Assembly: GCA_963662155.1 (NCBI GenBank)
Contig: OY759261.1
Location: forward strand, 71,392,669-71,456,668
Direction: 5' to 3'
Source: Lamellibrachia columna
Lineage: Eukaryota; Annelida; Polychaeta; Sabellida; Siboglinidae
Length of the DNA: 64,000 nucleotides
Under the pieces are notes generated by a model, which was not told the DNA's origin, did not search any database, and worked only from the letters and a program-made list of their open reading frames with translations. Below are positions 40,689-51,664 of the stretch, piece after piece. Each line of letters opens with the position of its first letter. The stretch's first letter is position 1. The position numbers were made by a program, and so were the translations under genes.

Positions 40689-43156
40689 ACATCATGTCTG
40701 TAGCCATGGCTTGAACAGTGGACAGCACTGTGTCTGTGGCCACGGCTTGAACAGTGGACAGCACTGTGTCTGTAGCCATGGATTGAACAGTGGACAGCAC
40801 TGTGCCTGTGGCCATGGCTTGAACAGTGGACAGCACTGTGTCTGTGGCCATGGTTTGAACAGTGGACAGCACTGCGTCTGTGGCCACGGTTTGAACAGTG
40901 GACAGCACTGCGTCTGTGGCCACGGTTTGAACAGTGGACAGCACTGTGTCTGTGGCCACGGTTTGAACAGTGGACAGCACTGTGTCTGTGGTCACGGTTT
41001 GAACAGTGGACAGCACTGTGTCTGTGGCCACAGTTTGAACAGTGGACAGCACTGCGTCTGTGGCCACGGTTTGAACAGTGGACAGCACTGTCTGTGGCCA
41101 CGGTTTGAACAGTGGACAGCACTGCGTCTGTGGCCACGGTTTGAACAGTGGACAGCACTGTGCCTGTGGACACGGTTTGAACAGTGGACAGCACTGTCTG
41201 TGGTCATGGTTTGAACAGTGGACAGCACTGTGTCTGTGGTCACAGTTTGCACAGTGGACAGCACTGTCTGTGGTCACAGTTTGGACAGTGGACAACACTG
41301 TGTCTGTGGTCACGGTTTGAACAGTGGACAACACTGTGTCTGTGGCCACGGTTTGAACAGTGGACAGCACTGTGTGTGTGGCCAAGGTTTGAACAGTGGA
41401 AAGCACTGTCTGTGGTCACGGTTTGAACAGTGGACAGCACCGTGTCTGCGGCCATGGTTTGAACAGTGGACAGCACCGTGTCTGCATGTGGCCATGGTTT
41501 GAACAGTAGACAGCACTGTGGCTGTGGCCATGGTTTGAACAGTGGACAGCACCGTGTCTGTGGCCAAGGTTTGAACAGTGGACAGCACCGTGTCTGTGGC
41601 CATGGTTTGAACAGTGGACAGCACCGTGTCTGTGGCCATGGTTTGAACAGTGGACAGCACTGTGTCTGTGGCCATGGTTTGAACAGTGGACAGCACCGTG
41701 TCTGTGGCCATGGTTTGAACAGTGGACAGCACCGTGTCTGTGGCCATGGTTTGAACAGTGGACAGCACCGTGTCTGTGGCCAAGGTTTGAACAGTGGACA
41801 GCACCGTGTCTGTGGCCATGGTTTGAACAGTGGACAGCACCGTGTCTGTGGCCAAGGTTTGAACAGTGGACAGCACCGTGTCTGTGGCCACGGTTTGAAC
41901 AGTAGACAGCACCGTGTCTGTGGCCATGGTTTGAACAGTAGACAGCACCGTGTCTGTGGCCATGGTTTGAACAGTAGACAGCACCGTGTCTGTGGCCATG
42001 GTTTGAACAGTGGACAGCACCGTGTCTGTGGCCATGGTTTGAACAGTGGACAGCACCGTGTCTGTGGCCATGGTTTGAACAGTGGACAGCACCGTGTCTG
42101 TGGCCATGGTTTGAACAGTGGACAGCACCGTGTCTGTGGCCAAGGTTTGAACAGTGGACAGCACCGTGTCTGTGGCCATGGTTTGAACAGTAGACAGCAC
42201 CGTGTCTGTGGCCATGGTTTGAACAGTGGACAGCACCGTGTCTGTGGCCATGGTTTGAACAGTGGACAGCACCGTGTCTGTGGCCATGGTTTGAACAGTG
42301 GACAGCACCGTGTCTGTGGCCAAGGTTTGAACAGTGGACAGCACCGTGTCTGTGGCCATGGTTTGAACAGTAGACAGCACCGTGTCTGTGGCCATGGTTT
42401 GAACAGTAGACAGCACCGTGTCTGTGGCCATGGTTTGAACAGTGGACAGCACCGTGTCTGTGGCCATGGTTTGAACAGTAGACAGCACCGTGTCTGTGGC
42501 CATGGTTTGAACAGTGGACAGCACCGTGTCTGTGGCCATGGTTTGAACAGTAGACAGCACCGTGTCTGTGGCCATGGTTTGAACAGTAGACAGCACCGTG
42601 TCTGTGGCCATGGTTTGAACAGTAGACAGCACCGTGTCTGTGGCCATGGTTTGAACAGTGGACAGCACCGTGTCTGTGGCCATGGTTTGAACAGTAGACA
42701 GCACCATGTCTGTGGCCATGGTTTGAACAGTGGACAGCACCGTGTCTGTGGCCAAGGTTTGAACAGTGGACAGCACCGTGTCTGTGGCCATGGTTTGAAC
42801 AGTAGACAGCACCGTGTCTGTGGCCATGGTTTGAACAGTAGACAGCACCGTGTCTGTGGCCACGGTTTGAACAGTGGACAGCACCGTGTCTGTGGCCACG
42901 GTTTGAACAGTAGACAGCACCATGTCTGTGGCCATGGTTTGAATAGTAGACAGCACCGTGTCTGTGGCCATGGTTTGAACAGTAGACAGCACCATGTCTG
43001 TGGCCAAGGTTTGAACAGTAGACAGCACCGTGTCTGTGGCCATGGTTTGAACAGTAGACAGCACCATGTCTGTGTCCAAGGTTTGAACAGTAGACAGCAC
43101 CGTGTCTGTGGCCATGGTTTGAACAGTAGACAGCACCGTGTCTGTGGCCATGGTTT
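40689..43156. repeat. 36-bp minisatellite, array B (about 68 copies)
   Basis: Same unit as array A. The left third (40689-41420) is an older subfamily with CACTGTG and several shortened units. The right two thirds (41430-43156) is a homogeneous subfamily with CACCGTG, closest to array A. The long frames in five registers are by-products of the period. Confidence 0.96.
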
Positions 43157-43421
43157 AGGGCATTTCTAGTTATGTCCATCTATATCCTACTTCTGCTATA
43201 TCTACTTCCACTTCTTTGTGCCAGGTATTTTTTGGCCTTCCCCTTTTTCCTTTGCACTGACGGTTCCATGTGAGTTCAGGCAGTGGTTCAGTTTAGCAAA
43301 CATATTGCCTGTACAAATACTACCTAAATCTTGCTCTTTCAGAGTGGCAAAGGAAAACACTTCAATTTGTTTTGTACTATATTGAACAAGTTTAATATCA
43401 AAACTTCACAATAAACAAAAA

Positions 43422-43773
43422 ACAGTAAATTACAGTTCATACAATTAGTACCGTAAATTACCGTTCCCATTAATAATAAATACAGTTCCCACAATTAATA
43501 CAATAAATTACGGTTCACACAATTAACACAGTAAATTACAGTTCCCACAATTAATACAGTAAATTACAGTTCAAACAATTAATACAGTAAATTACAGTTC
43601 ACACAATTAATACAGTAAATTACAGTTCCCATAATTAACACAGTAAATTACAGTTCCCACAATTAATACAGTAAATTACAGTTCAAACAATTAATACAGT
43701 AAATTACAGTTCAAACAATTAATACAGTAAATTACAGTTCCCACAATTAATACAGTAAATTACAGTTCACACA
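43422..43773. repeat. 28-bp minisatellite, copy 2
   Basis: Copy of 39029-39380 with the same unit order and almost no changes. Confidence 0.93.
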
Positions 43774-44590
43774 AGTTGCAACAAGAGTCATGTTTTTTGA
43801 GAGTACAGCTGTACAATGGAACTTGGCATCTCAAGTTTTAATGTGACTACATTCTGTTGGCACTCTAGTACTTGACATCAAATAGGGTTTGAGATGCACT
43901 CTGAGTCTGCCTTGTGGCAGTCACTGTTTCTTAACTCTCAATATTCATGTCTGGCCATGCAGTGCAACGGTTCTAGCTGCTTGCTTGTATAGAGAGATAT
44001 AACAAACTACTTTAAAGCAATTATTTTTGTGTGCATTATTCCGTTGTGAATTTTATAAATGCTGGAAGAAAAAATCGCACAAAAAAGGAATTAGTAAAAA
44101 TCACAGCAAAATTATCATTGCAATTTTTTTATTACAACTTTTATCTGTCATTTCTATTAAATAAAAAAATACTTGAAATTGAAATGAACCAATGATTGGA
44201 GAATTCAGGCGTAATACAAGTTTCTTTTAACAACCAGGAAGTAGTAAAAGAAAAGCCAGTACATGTATTAAATACTACACGGCATAATACTAAGTATACT
44301 CAATGGCAGTTACGTTGGAACTCAGTTGTTTCCAGAGGCATTTATTGTGTCCTTGTTTCAGCAATAGCACAGAAACATTGATACTGTCAGAATAACAGTG
44401 TATAATTTTATGCTCAACTTGCATGGAAAATGTTACCTATACAGCCATTATTGTGCAAAACCAATCCACCACTTCTACTTCCTGTATGCTCAGAGCTGTG
44501 GACCAACAACGTACATGTGTTGATTTACCTTCTGATTAATTATATTGAAGGGAAATACAAAATGTCAACTTTAACATAAATATAACTAAC

Positions 44591-44694
44591 CTGTAACCGT
44601 GGACAGCAATCCAAGTAGCTGTCTTGTTTGTGTTGTTGCTATAGTTACCAGTACCTGAGGCAGATATAACATATATTGAAAATAAACAGAGCAT
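44591..44694 (-). CDS. candidate first coding exon with signal peptide, copy 2
   Basis: Same 34 codons as 40198-40301, with identical ATG, sequons and donor. An extra T upstream and a G-to-A change before the ATG do not affect it. The two copies could be alternative first exons or paralogous gene starts. Confidence 0.38.
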
Positions 44695-45281
44695 GACATA
44701 TGGCCTTAGGCTGGCTGCTTTTATCTTCTTTTTTTTCACTTCCGAGGTAGGTGCACAACTTACACATAGGAATGCAGGTAAGGCCATTTAATATAAGTTC
44801 GTAATAGTTAAACGTGGAGCTGAAGCATATCACTAGGCCTATTTAAAGTTAAACTATTTGAATACCAGCAGGCCAACTAACTGTTGGGTAGATGGTGGTG
44901 CTAAAATTATTAGAGGCAACGAAACCCTGTAAATGCCAAGGTAGACAAAGACACTGAGACAGTCAAAGCCAGTTGTAAAGGCGCGTGGCTTGCATGCATA
45001 TAGCCTAAGGCTATATGCCTAAGGGCAAGGCCTACTTCTCATATAAACAAAGTGACATAAGGCTGAACTTATGATCGAATATGTAATGTAGTTTACCACG
45101 AGACTAAACAAACTTAATTTGGGATAGTTTGACAGAAGCACTTCTGCATGTTTATCTTTTCACTGAAAGGCTTTTGGGCAGGATGTTTCCCCAGAGTTGC
45201 CCTGGAGTACAGTTACAGTGTTGTCTGTAGACTGCTTTCCTAATGCATTGGTAGGACACACTCCTGCCTCCCTGCAGGTAC

Positions 45282-47319
45282 TAGTGCTTTGCACGGGCCT
45301 ATAATTTGAGCCCAAGCCTGGCCCACAATTAGCAATTAGAATCCAGGCCCGGCCCATGCCTGCAAAAATTCATCAAACCCAGCCCGGACCAGGCCCGCAA
45401 ACTAGAATTTAGGCCCGGCCCAAGCCCAACCCAACCGTTAATGTTTGGCCCAGGTTTGACCTGGCCCGCAAGTTTCAGTTATACTTTTATGGCATTTATG
45501 GTGTTGCACATAAATGGATTATGAGTTACTTGGAAAACAGAAGTCAATTTGTTCACTATGAAAATTGTGACTCAGAAGTACTCAAAATATGTTGTGGTGT
45601 GCCACAAGGATCTGTTTTAGGTCCGAAGTTGTTTATTCTGTACATAAATGATATTTGTAATGTTTAAAAAAAATTTTAATCTATCTTATTTGCAGATGAT
45701 ACCAACATGTTCTACAGTAATAGTGCTAAAATTATATAGCTGATCTTGTCCGGTTGACAAATATTGAATTAGAAAAGTTCTGTGTATGGTTTGCAGTAAA
45801 CAGGCTTTCTCTCAATATATCAAAGACAAATTACCGGTATATGTTTTTTAGTAATCATATTTTAAAGACACACGTCTCTATACATATAAGTTAGGAAGAA
45901 ATTAGTAAGGTTGAATTCACAAAATGTTTAGGTGTTTTGATTGATAATAAATTAACGTGGAAAAAACATTTCTATGATAAAATCTAAACTCTCTAAGAGT
46001 TGTACCATAATGTATAGAGCCAGCTTTGTCATTGACAAATGTGGAATGCTTATTTTATACCATTCTCTCTTTCTGCCATACATCATGTACTGCATCGAAG
46101 TATGGGGCAATACATATGCTACTAATCTAAATTGCTTAGTATTGTTACAAAAAAAGGTTGTGCGTTTAATTTGTAGAGCTAAGAGGTTAGACCACACTTC
46201 TTGTCTATTCTCCAAGCTACGTATCCTGAAAGTACCAGATATTGTGGAAATAAGAACTGCACTTATTATGTACAAGGCAAATAACATTTTGCTACCAGTG
46301 AATATACAAAAGCTGTTTACATTGTACAAGTCAGTCTATGTAACCAGACAAAGTCCCACTTTTAAACAAAATTATGCTCATACCAATTTAAAGAGAATGT
46401 GTATTTCAGTTAAAGGTGTAATACTATGGAACTCTCTTAACAGCTCTTTAGTATGTTGTAGAAACGTTCATCGTTTAAAAGAATACACTGCTAACATTTT
46501 GGTTAGCTATGTAGTACAGATATAACAGCTTGGGTGTATAAATATTGATTTATTGTAGCTACAAAAAAAATAATTGTTTTGTTTATGCTGGTCTTTACAT
46601 GTTATTCTTGAACTACGCTACAGTGACTATCTAGTCTAAACACTAATATTTCATTATTCATATTGAAATATAAATAGTTAAGTTGTAATTATGCATGTTG
46701 TATACTGTAATTATTTACTTCTTGTTATATTTATGGTAATTGGGCATCAAGACAGTGGTTTATATTTTATGTTTGGCTATTTTTTGTGTTGTGTTGTTGT
46801 TGTTGAAATAAAGACCTGCTGTGTATGCAATACATGTACTGTACTATGCATTGCTATTATATGAAATGTCTCTATTAAAAGAATGCACATTATTAAAATT
46901 ATACCATTGGAAGTCCCATTGTTGAAAAGAGGTTAAACTACATTCCAATATATAAATCACTGGTGTCATTCATAATTCCATGCAAGGTTTCAATTTGCAA
47001 CTATGTAATACTAATGAAATAATTTTAAACATTCATTAACTGGAAATACAATTTATAATAAGTTTTTATTAATATTAAAATAAAAAAATCTGGGTTTTGT
47101 ACTAAAAGTTTTATTAGGTCCAGGCCCAGCCCAGGCTTGGCCCGTACCGCTCACACTAGGACCAGGCCCAGCCCAAGCCTGATGTGTTTAATATTTTTTC
47201 AACCCAGGCCTGGCCCAGGGCCCGCAATATATAGGCCCGGCCAGGCCCGCAATACTTTGTAGAGGCCCGGCCCGGCCTGCGGGTTCTTGGACCCAAAGCC
47301 CGGCCTGTGCAGGGCACTA
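45282..47319. mobile_element. hAT-like transposon with GC-rich ends
   Basis: Ends TAGTGCTTTGCACGGGCC and, inverted, TAGTGCCCTGCACAGGCCGG. Flanked by 8-bp near-duplicates GCAGGTAC (45274-45281) and GCAGGTAT (47320-47327), as expected for hAT. About 190 bases at each end are degenerate GGCCCGGCCC-type repeats, strongly different in composition from the AT-rich middle, which holds a LINE fragment. No transposase seen. Confidence 0.8.
45489..46525 (+). pseudogene. Jockey-type LINE RT fragment inside the hAT element
   Basis: [20 protein letters not shown] (45590-45650) and LFADDTNMFY (45685-45712) are the RT palm motifs. After broken frames, 45974-46525 is open, with PYIMYCIEVWGNTYATN, LQKKVVRLICRAKRLDHT and ISVKGVILWNSL, the usual RT C-terminal thumb region. 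Different family from the CR1-like copies in this window. Confidence 0.88.
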
Positions 47320-47452
47320 GCAGGTATTCTCTAGTACATAGCACTTGTAATCAATGTTAAACTAGTACACACATAAAACAGATTGGCAAAGCTATAGGCA
47401 TAGTCAATAATATGATAAGTAAAATAAAGATACAGCCAGATACAAATAAAAA

Positions 47453-47866
47453 ATGGCAGCAGCAAGAAAGCAGAGGAGCACAAGCCAAAGTACACATGTA
47501 AATGAATGTAATGTCTGCTTGAAAGATGTGAAGGGAAAACATAAAGGTATGGCTTGTGAAATTTGTGAAAAGTGGTACCATATTGACTGCCAGAACATCT
47601 CCGAACAAGTATACGAGATCGTTTTCAAAGAAGGGAACAGTGTGCACTGGTTTTGTGACAAGTGTAATGGTGTAGCAGCAAAAATCTATAAAATGGTATG
47701 TGCAGTAAAGGTCAAACAAGATAAAATAGAAACGAAGGTGGACTCTACTACAGAGAAGGTTGAGTTCCTAGAGAAAATGATGGAAGCCAAGATGGATGCA
47801 AAAATAGCAAAGCTCAGGAGAGACCAAGAAGAGCTAGAAAACTGCAGAACAAACCTAATAATATAA
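47453..47866 (+). pseudogene. LINE ORF1, PHD finger and coiled coil
   Basis: 138 codons. Residues 17-67 form a PHD-type zinc finger: CNVCLKDVKGKHKGMACEIC, KWYHIDC and VHWFCDKC give the C4-H-C3 spacing. Residues 80-130 are a charged coiled coil (KQDKIETKVDSTTEKVEFLE). PHD fingers in ORF1 are known for CR1-type LINEs and may bind chromatin. The frame breaks at 47867 and continues in other frames to 48303, with RDIHIAPDMTQRQREEHRGL and KNLVIWNGRLVKKPF. Confidence 0.85.
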
Positions 47867-48350
47867 TGAGGTAGCAGAGTCAACTAGCCCAGACAGCGGA
47901 GAGCACAAAAGGGATGACGAACACAAAGTGAGGTTAATATTCAGAAAGTTGCAGGTGCAGGAACCAGTCAGTCAGCTGACTAGGCAAGAAAGAGGAAGGG
48001 AATGTTCTGCCAGTCAAGGTAGTCTTTGGCAGCGAGAGCAACAAACAGGTCATTATGAACAGGGTGAAATCACTGAAAATATCCAAACAGAACGAAGATG
48101 CAGAGGTCTTGAGGGATATACACATTGCTCCGGACATGACTCAGAGACAACGAGAGGAGCACAGAGGATTGATGAAGCAGTTGGAGAAGCGTAAGCAAGA
48201 AGGAGAGAAAAATCTGGTCATATGGAATGGCAGATTGGTTAAAAAACCTTTTCATAGACAGGGAGATTCAACTGACCAGACATGGTCAGAGAGAAAACAC
48301 TAAGCAAGTAGTGAATCATGCCCAAAAAAAGAATCACTGAAAATACAATC

Positions 48351-48706
48351 AGCACAACATGTGACTGATGAGGTTCAGGTGGCACAACAAACACAACATG
48401 TGACTGATGAGGTTCAGGTGGCACAACAAACACAACATGTGACTGATGAGGTTCAGGTGGCACAACAAACACAACATGTGACTGATGAAGTTCAGGTGGC
48501 ACAACAAACACAACATGTGACTGATGAGGTTCGGGTGGCACAACAAACACAACATATGACTGATGAGGTTCGGGTGGCACAACAAACACAACATGTGACT
48601 GATGAGGTTCGGGTGGCACAACAAACACAACATGTGACTGATGAGGTTCGGGTGGCACAACAAACACAACATGTGACTGATGAGGTTCGGGTGGCACAAC
48701 AAACAC
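48351..48706 (+). repeat. 39-bp in-frame minisatellite in LINE ORF1
   Basis: Nine units of 39 bases encoding VTDEV(Q/R)VAQQTQH in one open frame that continues into LINE sequence on the right. Units 1-4 have CAGGTGG and units 5-9 CGGGTGG, so the array grew by block duplication. Confidence 0.96.
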
Positions 48707-48754
48707 AAGTTGGACCAAGCACAGCACGACCTGCACCAATTATGAACACAATTA

Positions 48755-49306
48755 ATAGTATGTACACAAATGCTGACTCACTTATGAATAAACAGTATGA
48801 ATTAAAAGCACAAGTTACACAATCACAACCAATGGTTATAGGAATCACACGTGAAACCAAAGAAATGTAGGTTCAACATAGTACCATGTGAACTTCAACT
48901 AGAAGGATATGAATTATTCTCAAATTTGGAGAAAAACGGGAGGGGAATATGCCTGTATATTCACAGGTCACTTAAACCTACCGAGTGTACCATAAATGAT
49001 GCTGCAACATTTGAAGAGTGTGTTTGGGCAGAGGTACGACTAGCTGGAAAAGATAAGATACTCATTGGGTGCATATACCATACCCCAAACAGCAGTGATA
49101 CCAATAATGAGAAGTTATGCAAACTAATAGGCAAGGTAAATGAGGCAAATACCTCTCACATCCTAATGATGGGAGATTTTAACTATCCACACATTAACTG
49201 GGTGGATGATTCAAAGATCTGTCAGAGAGCAAGCAGAACAGAAACTCAGTTCTTAGAAAGCATTAGAGATACATTTCTTATACAACATATCATGGAACCA
49301 ACATGA
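48755..49306 (+). pseudogene. LINE ORF2 endonuclease domain
   Basis: Starts INSMYTNADSLMNKQYEL, then after a frameshift ELQLEGYELFSNLEKNGRG, ICLYIHRSLKPTE, ATFEECVWAEVRL, KDKILIGCIYHTPNSSDTNN and the catalytic LMMGDFNYPHINW. The frame ends in MEPT; the L-D-L-I-F block follows near 49330 in another frame. The GCIYHTPNSS stretch is the ancestor-type sequence of the 34-bp minisatellite unit at 3.9-7.1 kb. Confidence 0.9.
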
Positions 49307-49401
49307 TACAGAGTAAACCAAGTCCCACATTTACTAGACTTGATATTTTCAATTGAAGAAGAAATGGTTAACAATTAAAGGATCCTCTCGGAAAGATCTG
49401 T

Positions 49402-49796
49402 TTGATCACGTTTACATACCAATGTCAAACACTAGTGTCAGGTCAAAGTAACAAAACGTTTCTGTATGAAAAAGGAAACTATGAACAATTACGAGGAATG
49501 CTGCGAGATGACTGGGAAACCAAATTCATGAATCTAGATGCAGAGGAGAGCTGTGAATTGCTTATAAGTAGGCTTAAACAGACAGTGCACGAGTGTATCC
49601 CCAAGGAGAATTCAAGGCAATCAAGAAAGTATACCCCGGTAAGCCATTATGGATGAATGAGAAAACACTGGACAAAGTGAGGAAGAAACATAGGGCTTGG
49701 AAGAAGTACCTACGGAAAAAGGAATGGAAAGACTACCAAGATTACACCAAAGCTAGGAATCAAGTAAGAAGGGCTACTCAACAGGCAGTCTAGACA
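49402..49796 (+). pseudogene. LINE linker region
   Basis: Two overlapping frames: KGNYEQLRGMLRDDWETKF with LLISRLKQTVHECIPKE, then PGKPLWMNEKTLDKVRKKHR with AWKKYLRKKEWKDY. The KPLWMNEKTLDKVRKKH stretch corresponds to the KPLWWNKEIYRARRKRS unit of the 54-bp minisatellite at 62.5-64 kb. Confidence 0.82.
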
Positions 49797-49865
49797 CTAG
49801 AGCAGTCCACAGCATAAGAGATTAAAAGTAACCCAAAGCATTTCTGGAGCTATGCTCGGTCAAAG

Positions 49866-50568
49866 ATGAAAACAAGACCAAGAGTAGCTGATCTCCAAAC
49901 GGAGGAGAATGCAGAACTAACAACCACCGATAAAGAGAAGGCAGGAGTCCTGTGTAAATTCTTTAGTGATGTTTTTACTAGAGAAAACCTGATAAATGCA
50001 TCAACAGTTGAGGAGCATCAGGGAATTGATAATCTAGAGGATATCAACTTCACCGTTGAAAACCTCAAAATCGGGAAATCGCCAGGTCCTGATGGCATAC
50101 ACACCCGTGTACTAAAAGAACTCGCTAAGGAATTGGAAATGCCATTGTACATCATATTCAGGAAGTCACTGGATACAGGCATAATACCAAGTCTGGAAAA
50201 TTGCAAATGTATCGCCAATATTCAAGAAAGGCAGTAGGCATCTAGTGGCAAACTTCAGGCCAGTAAGCTTAAAATTTATGCAACAGGTGCAACAGGCAGT
50301 GTCAAATACAAACAGACTGCTGGGTGTAATACAACGTACTTATCAATACCTATATAAGACAACCTTTCTTTGTCTATATAAGGGACTTGTCCGTCCTACT
50401 TTGGAATACAGTGTGGTAGTCTGGTCACCACAGTATGATATTTATGCTGTGGAGGCTGTCCAGAGAAGAGCTACACGGATGGTCCCAGTACTTAGACATT
50501 TAGATTACGAATTTAGACTAAAGGTGTTAAATTTACCAACTGTTACCAATTGTTATCAACGTATATAA
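49866..50568 (+). pseudogene. LINE reverse transcriptase with palm deleted
   Basis: The N-terminal part has FFSDVFTRENL, VENLKIGKSPGPDGIHTRVL and FRKSLDTGIIPS. From 50245 ANFRPVSLK is followed immediately by NTNRLLGVIQRTY and LYKGLVRPTLEYSVVVWSP, then VEAVQRRATRMVPVLRHLDY. The FADD-containing palm between S-L and K-F-M has been deleted, the same kind of loss as in the 3.7-kb copy. Confidence 0.88.
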
Positions 50569-50960
50569 ATACTTGCATGACATTTTTATCTTATCACACG
50601 ATATGTTTAATCATGACTTATATGAAGACGCATGGGGTCATTCTCTAAAGCTGTTCAAGGACCGGAGTAAACGGGAAGTAAGGGGGAGTAACGGGAAGTA
50701 AGGGGAAGTAACGGGAATTAGGGGAAGTAACGGGAAGTAAGGGGAAGTAATGGGAAGTAAGGGGGAGTAACGGGAAGTAAGGGGGCACTTTTTTAGCCAG
50801 AGAATCGTTAATCTATGGAATTCACTTCCGGACACCGCCATCACAGCACCATCAATAAATACGCTTAAAAATAAACTTAACAAATACTGGCTAAACCAGA
50901 CAGTCAAATATGACTACAAAGCCAAACTAAGGCAAGCTAAGAGCGGTACATAGGCAGATT
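50569..50960 (+). pseudogene. LINE ORF2 C-terminus with 20-bp minisatellite
   Basis: HDMFNHDLYEDAWGHSLKLF leads to KDRSKREVR, then the 20-bp array, then HFFSQRIVNLWNSLPDTAIT and YKAKLRQAKSGT with a stop near 50952. Removing the array restores an uninterrupted alignment with LINE C-termini. Confidence 0.85.
50668..50787. repeat. 20-bp minisatellite in LINE ORF2
   Basis: About six units of CGGGAAGTAAGGGGAAGTAA, each two 10-base halves. The first and last units still read as the LINE codons R-E-V-R. Confidence 0.93.
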
Positions 50961-51199
50961 TGCCTGAAGTCCGAATAGGATATGTATATATTTATGCATG
51001 AACCATCCATGATCAGGAAACATGCTGAACATTACATGAATGTGTTATAGCACCATGCCACTATAACATGCAAGTTCAGAAATTAACTTGAATAAATAGT
51101 GAAATTATTCCATTTGATATAATGTAATATTAGAAATGCATTTAACTTTTAGCCATGACAATTTTATAGTTAGCATTGTTTTAGTTAATATATTTCCTT

Positions 51200-51261
51200 T
51201 CAGGAAACAGATTGACACATTCCAAATACATTGCCAACAGGTTCATAGATAACTGTGAAGT
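51200..51261 (-). CDS. weak candidate terminal exon with YEPV motif
   Basis: After a minus-strand acceptor (TAACACTGCAG), one phase reads FTVIYEPVGNVFGMCQSVS and a stop. VIYEPV fits an ITIM-like pattern, but phase 0 is also open with a different product, and the pyrimidine tract is poor. Listed only because it lies beside a segment duplicated from the 38-kb region. Confidence 0.15.
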
Positions 51262-51354
51262 CTGCAGTGTTATTAAGTAATGTGTGCCTGAATGATACGC
51301 CATTTTGATTAAGCAATTGAAACATGACATTTTGGCAAGGAAATGTTGATTTAA

Positions 51355-51620
51355 TATTATATTCGGGTAGCGAGTGAACAAGTGAGCAGGTATGTGGAGT
51401 GAATTTGCTGTTGACCAGATTGTGTTGTTGTTACACGTAACACAACCTAGAACAATGTTAGAGAAATCTGGACATCTAAAACAAACAATTTACCTATGTT
51501 TTATCAACGTTGACTGACACGACACTTCCATTAACAGTTAACACCTCACATATAATGTCTCTCTTGCGTTACAATTTCTTATGTATTTTAATAAAAGTAT
51601 TAAATGGAAAAAAATAATAT
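51355..51620. repeat. diverged duplicate of 37910-38220
   Basis: Same ordered blocks as 37910-38220. An AT run (51616-51659) stands where array A starts in the other copy. Confidence 0.8.
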
Positions 51621-51659
51621 ATATATATTATATATATATTATATATATATATATATATA
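51616..51659. repeat. AT-rich microsatellite
   Basis: Interrupted (TA)n with ATTATA breaks. Confidence 0.92.
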
Positions 51660-51664
51660 CATTT

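Larger units (their letters stand above)
43157..45080. repeat. duplicated flank S, copy 2
   Basis: Second copy of 38764-40688 with only scattered substitutions. Homology ends near 45080, just where array B begins in copy 1. Confidence 0.95.
47430..50960 (+). mobile_element. CR1-like LINE with PHD-containing ORF1, decayed
   Basis: Nearly full-length LINE in plus orientation: ORF1 (47453-48300 and beyond, PHD finger, coiled coil), 39-bp minisatellite, endonuclease (48755-49390), linker (49402-49796), RT N-terminal part (49866-50235), an internal deletion, RT C-terminus (50245-50950) containing a 20-bp minisatellite, and the 3' end. It provides the reference against which the disrupted LINE at 3.7 kb can be aligned. 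Confidence 0.9.

Noticed and set aside
38135..43179. Long frames on both strands in the 36-bp arrays (QHRVCGHGLNSR, GHRHGAVHCSN, MATDTVLSTVQ), up to 613 codons
   Set aside because: A 36-bp period keeps every stop-free frame open. Five or more overlapping frames cannot all code, and there is no non-repetitive coding extension with splice support.
48239..48739. Minus-strand frames FVVPPEPHQSHV and CHPNLISHML
   Set aside because: Antisense of the 39-bp in-frame ORF1 minisatellite.
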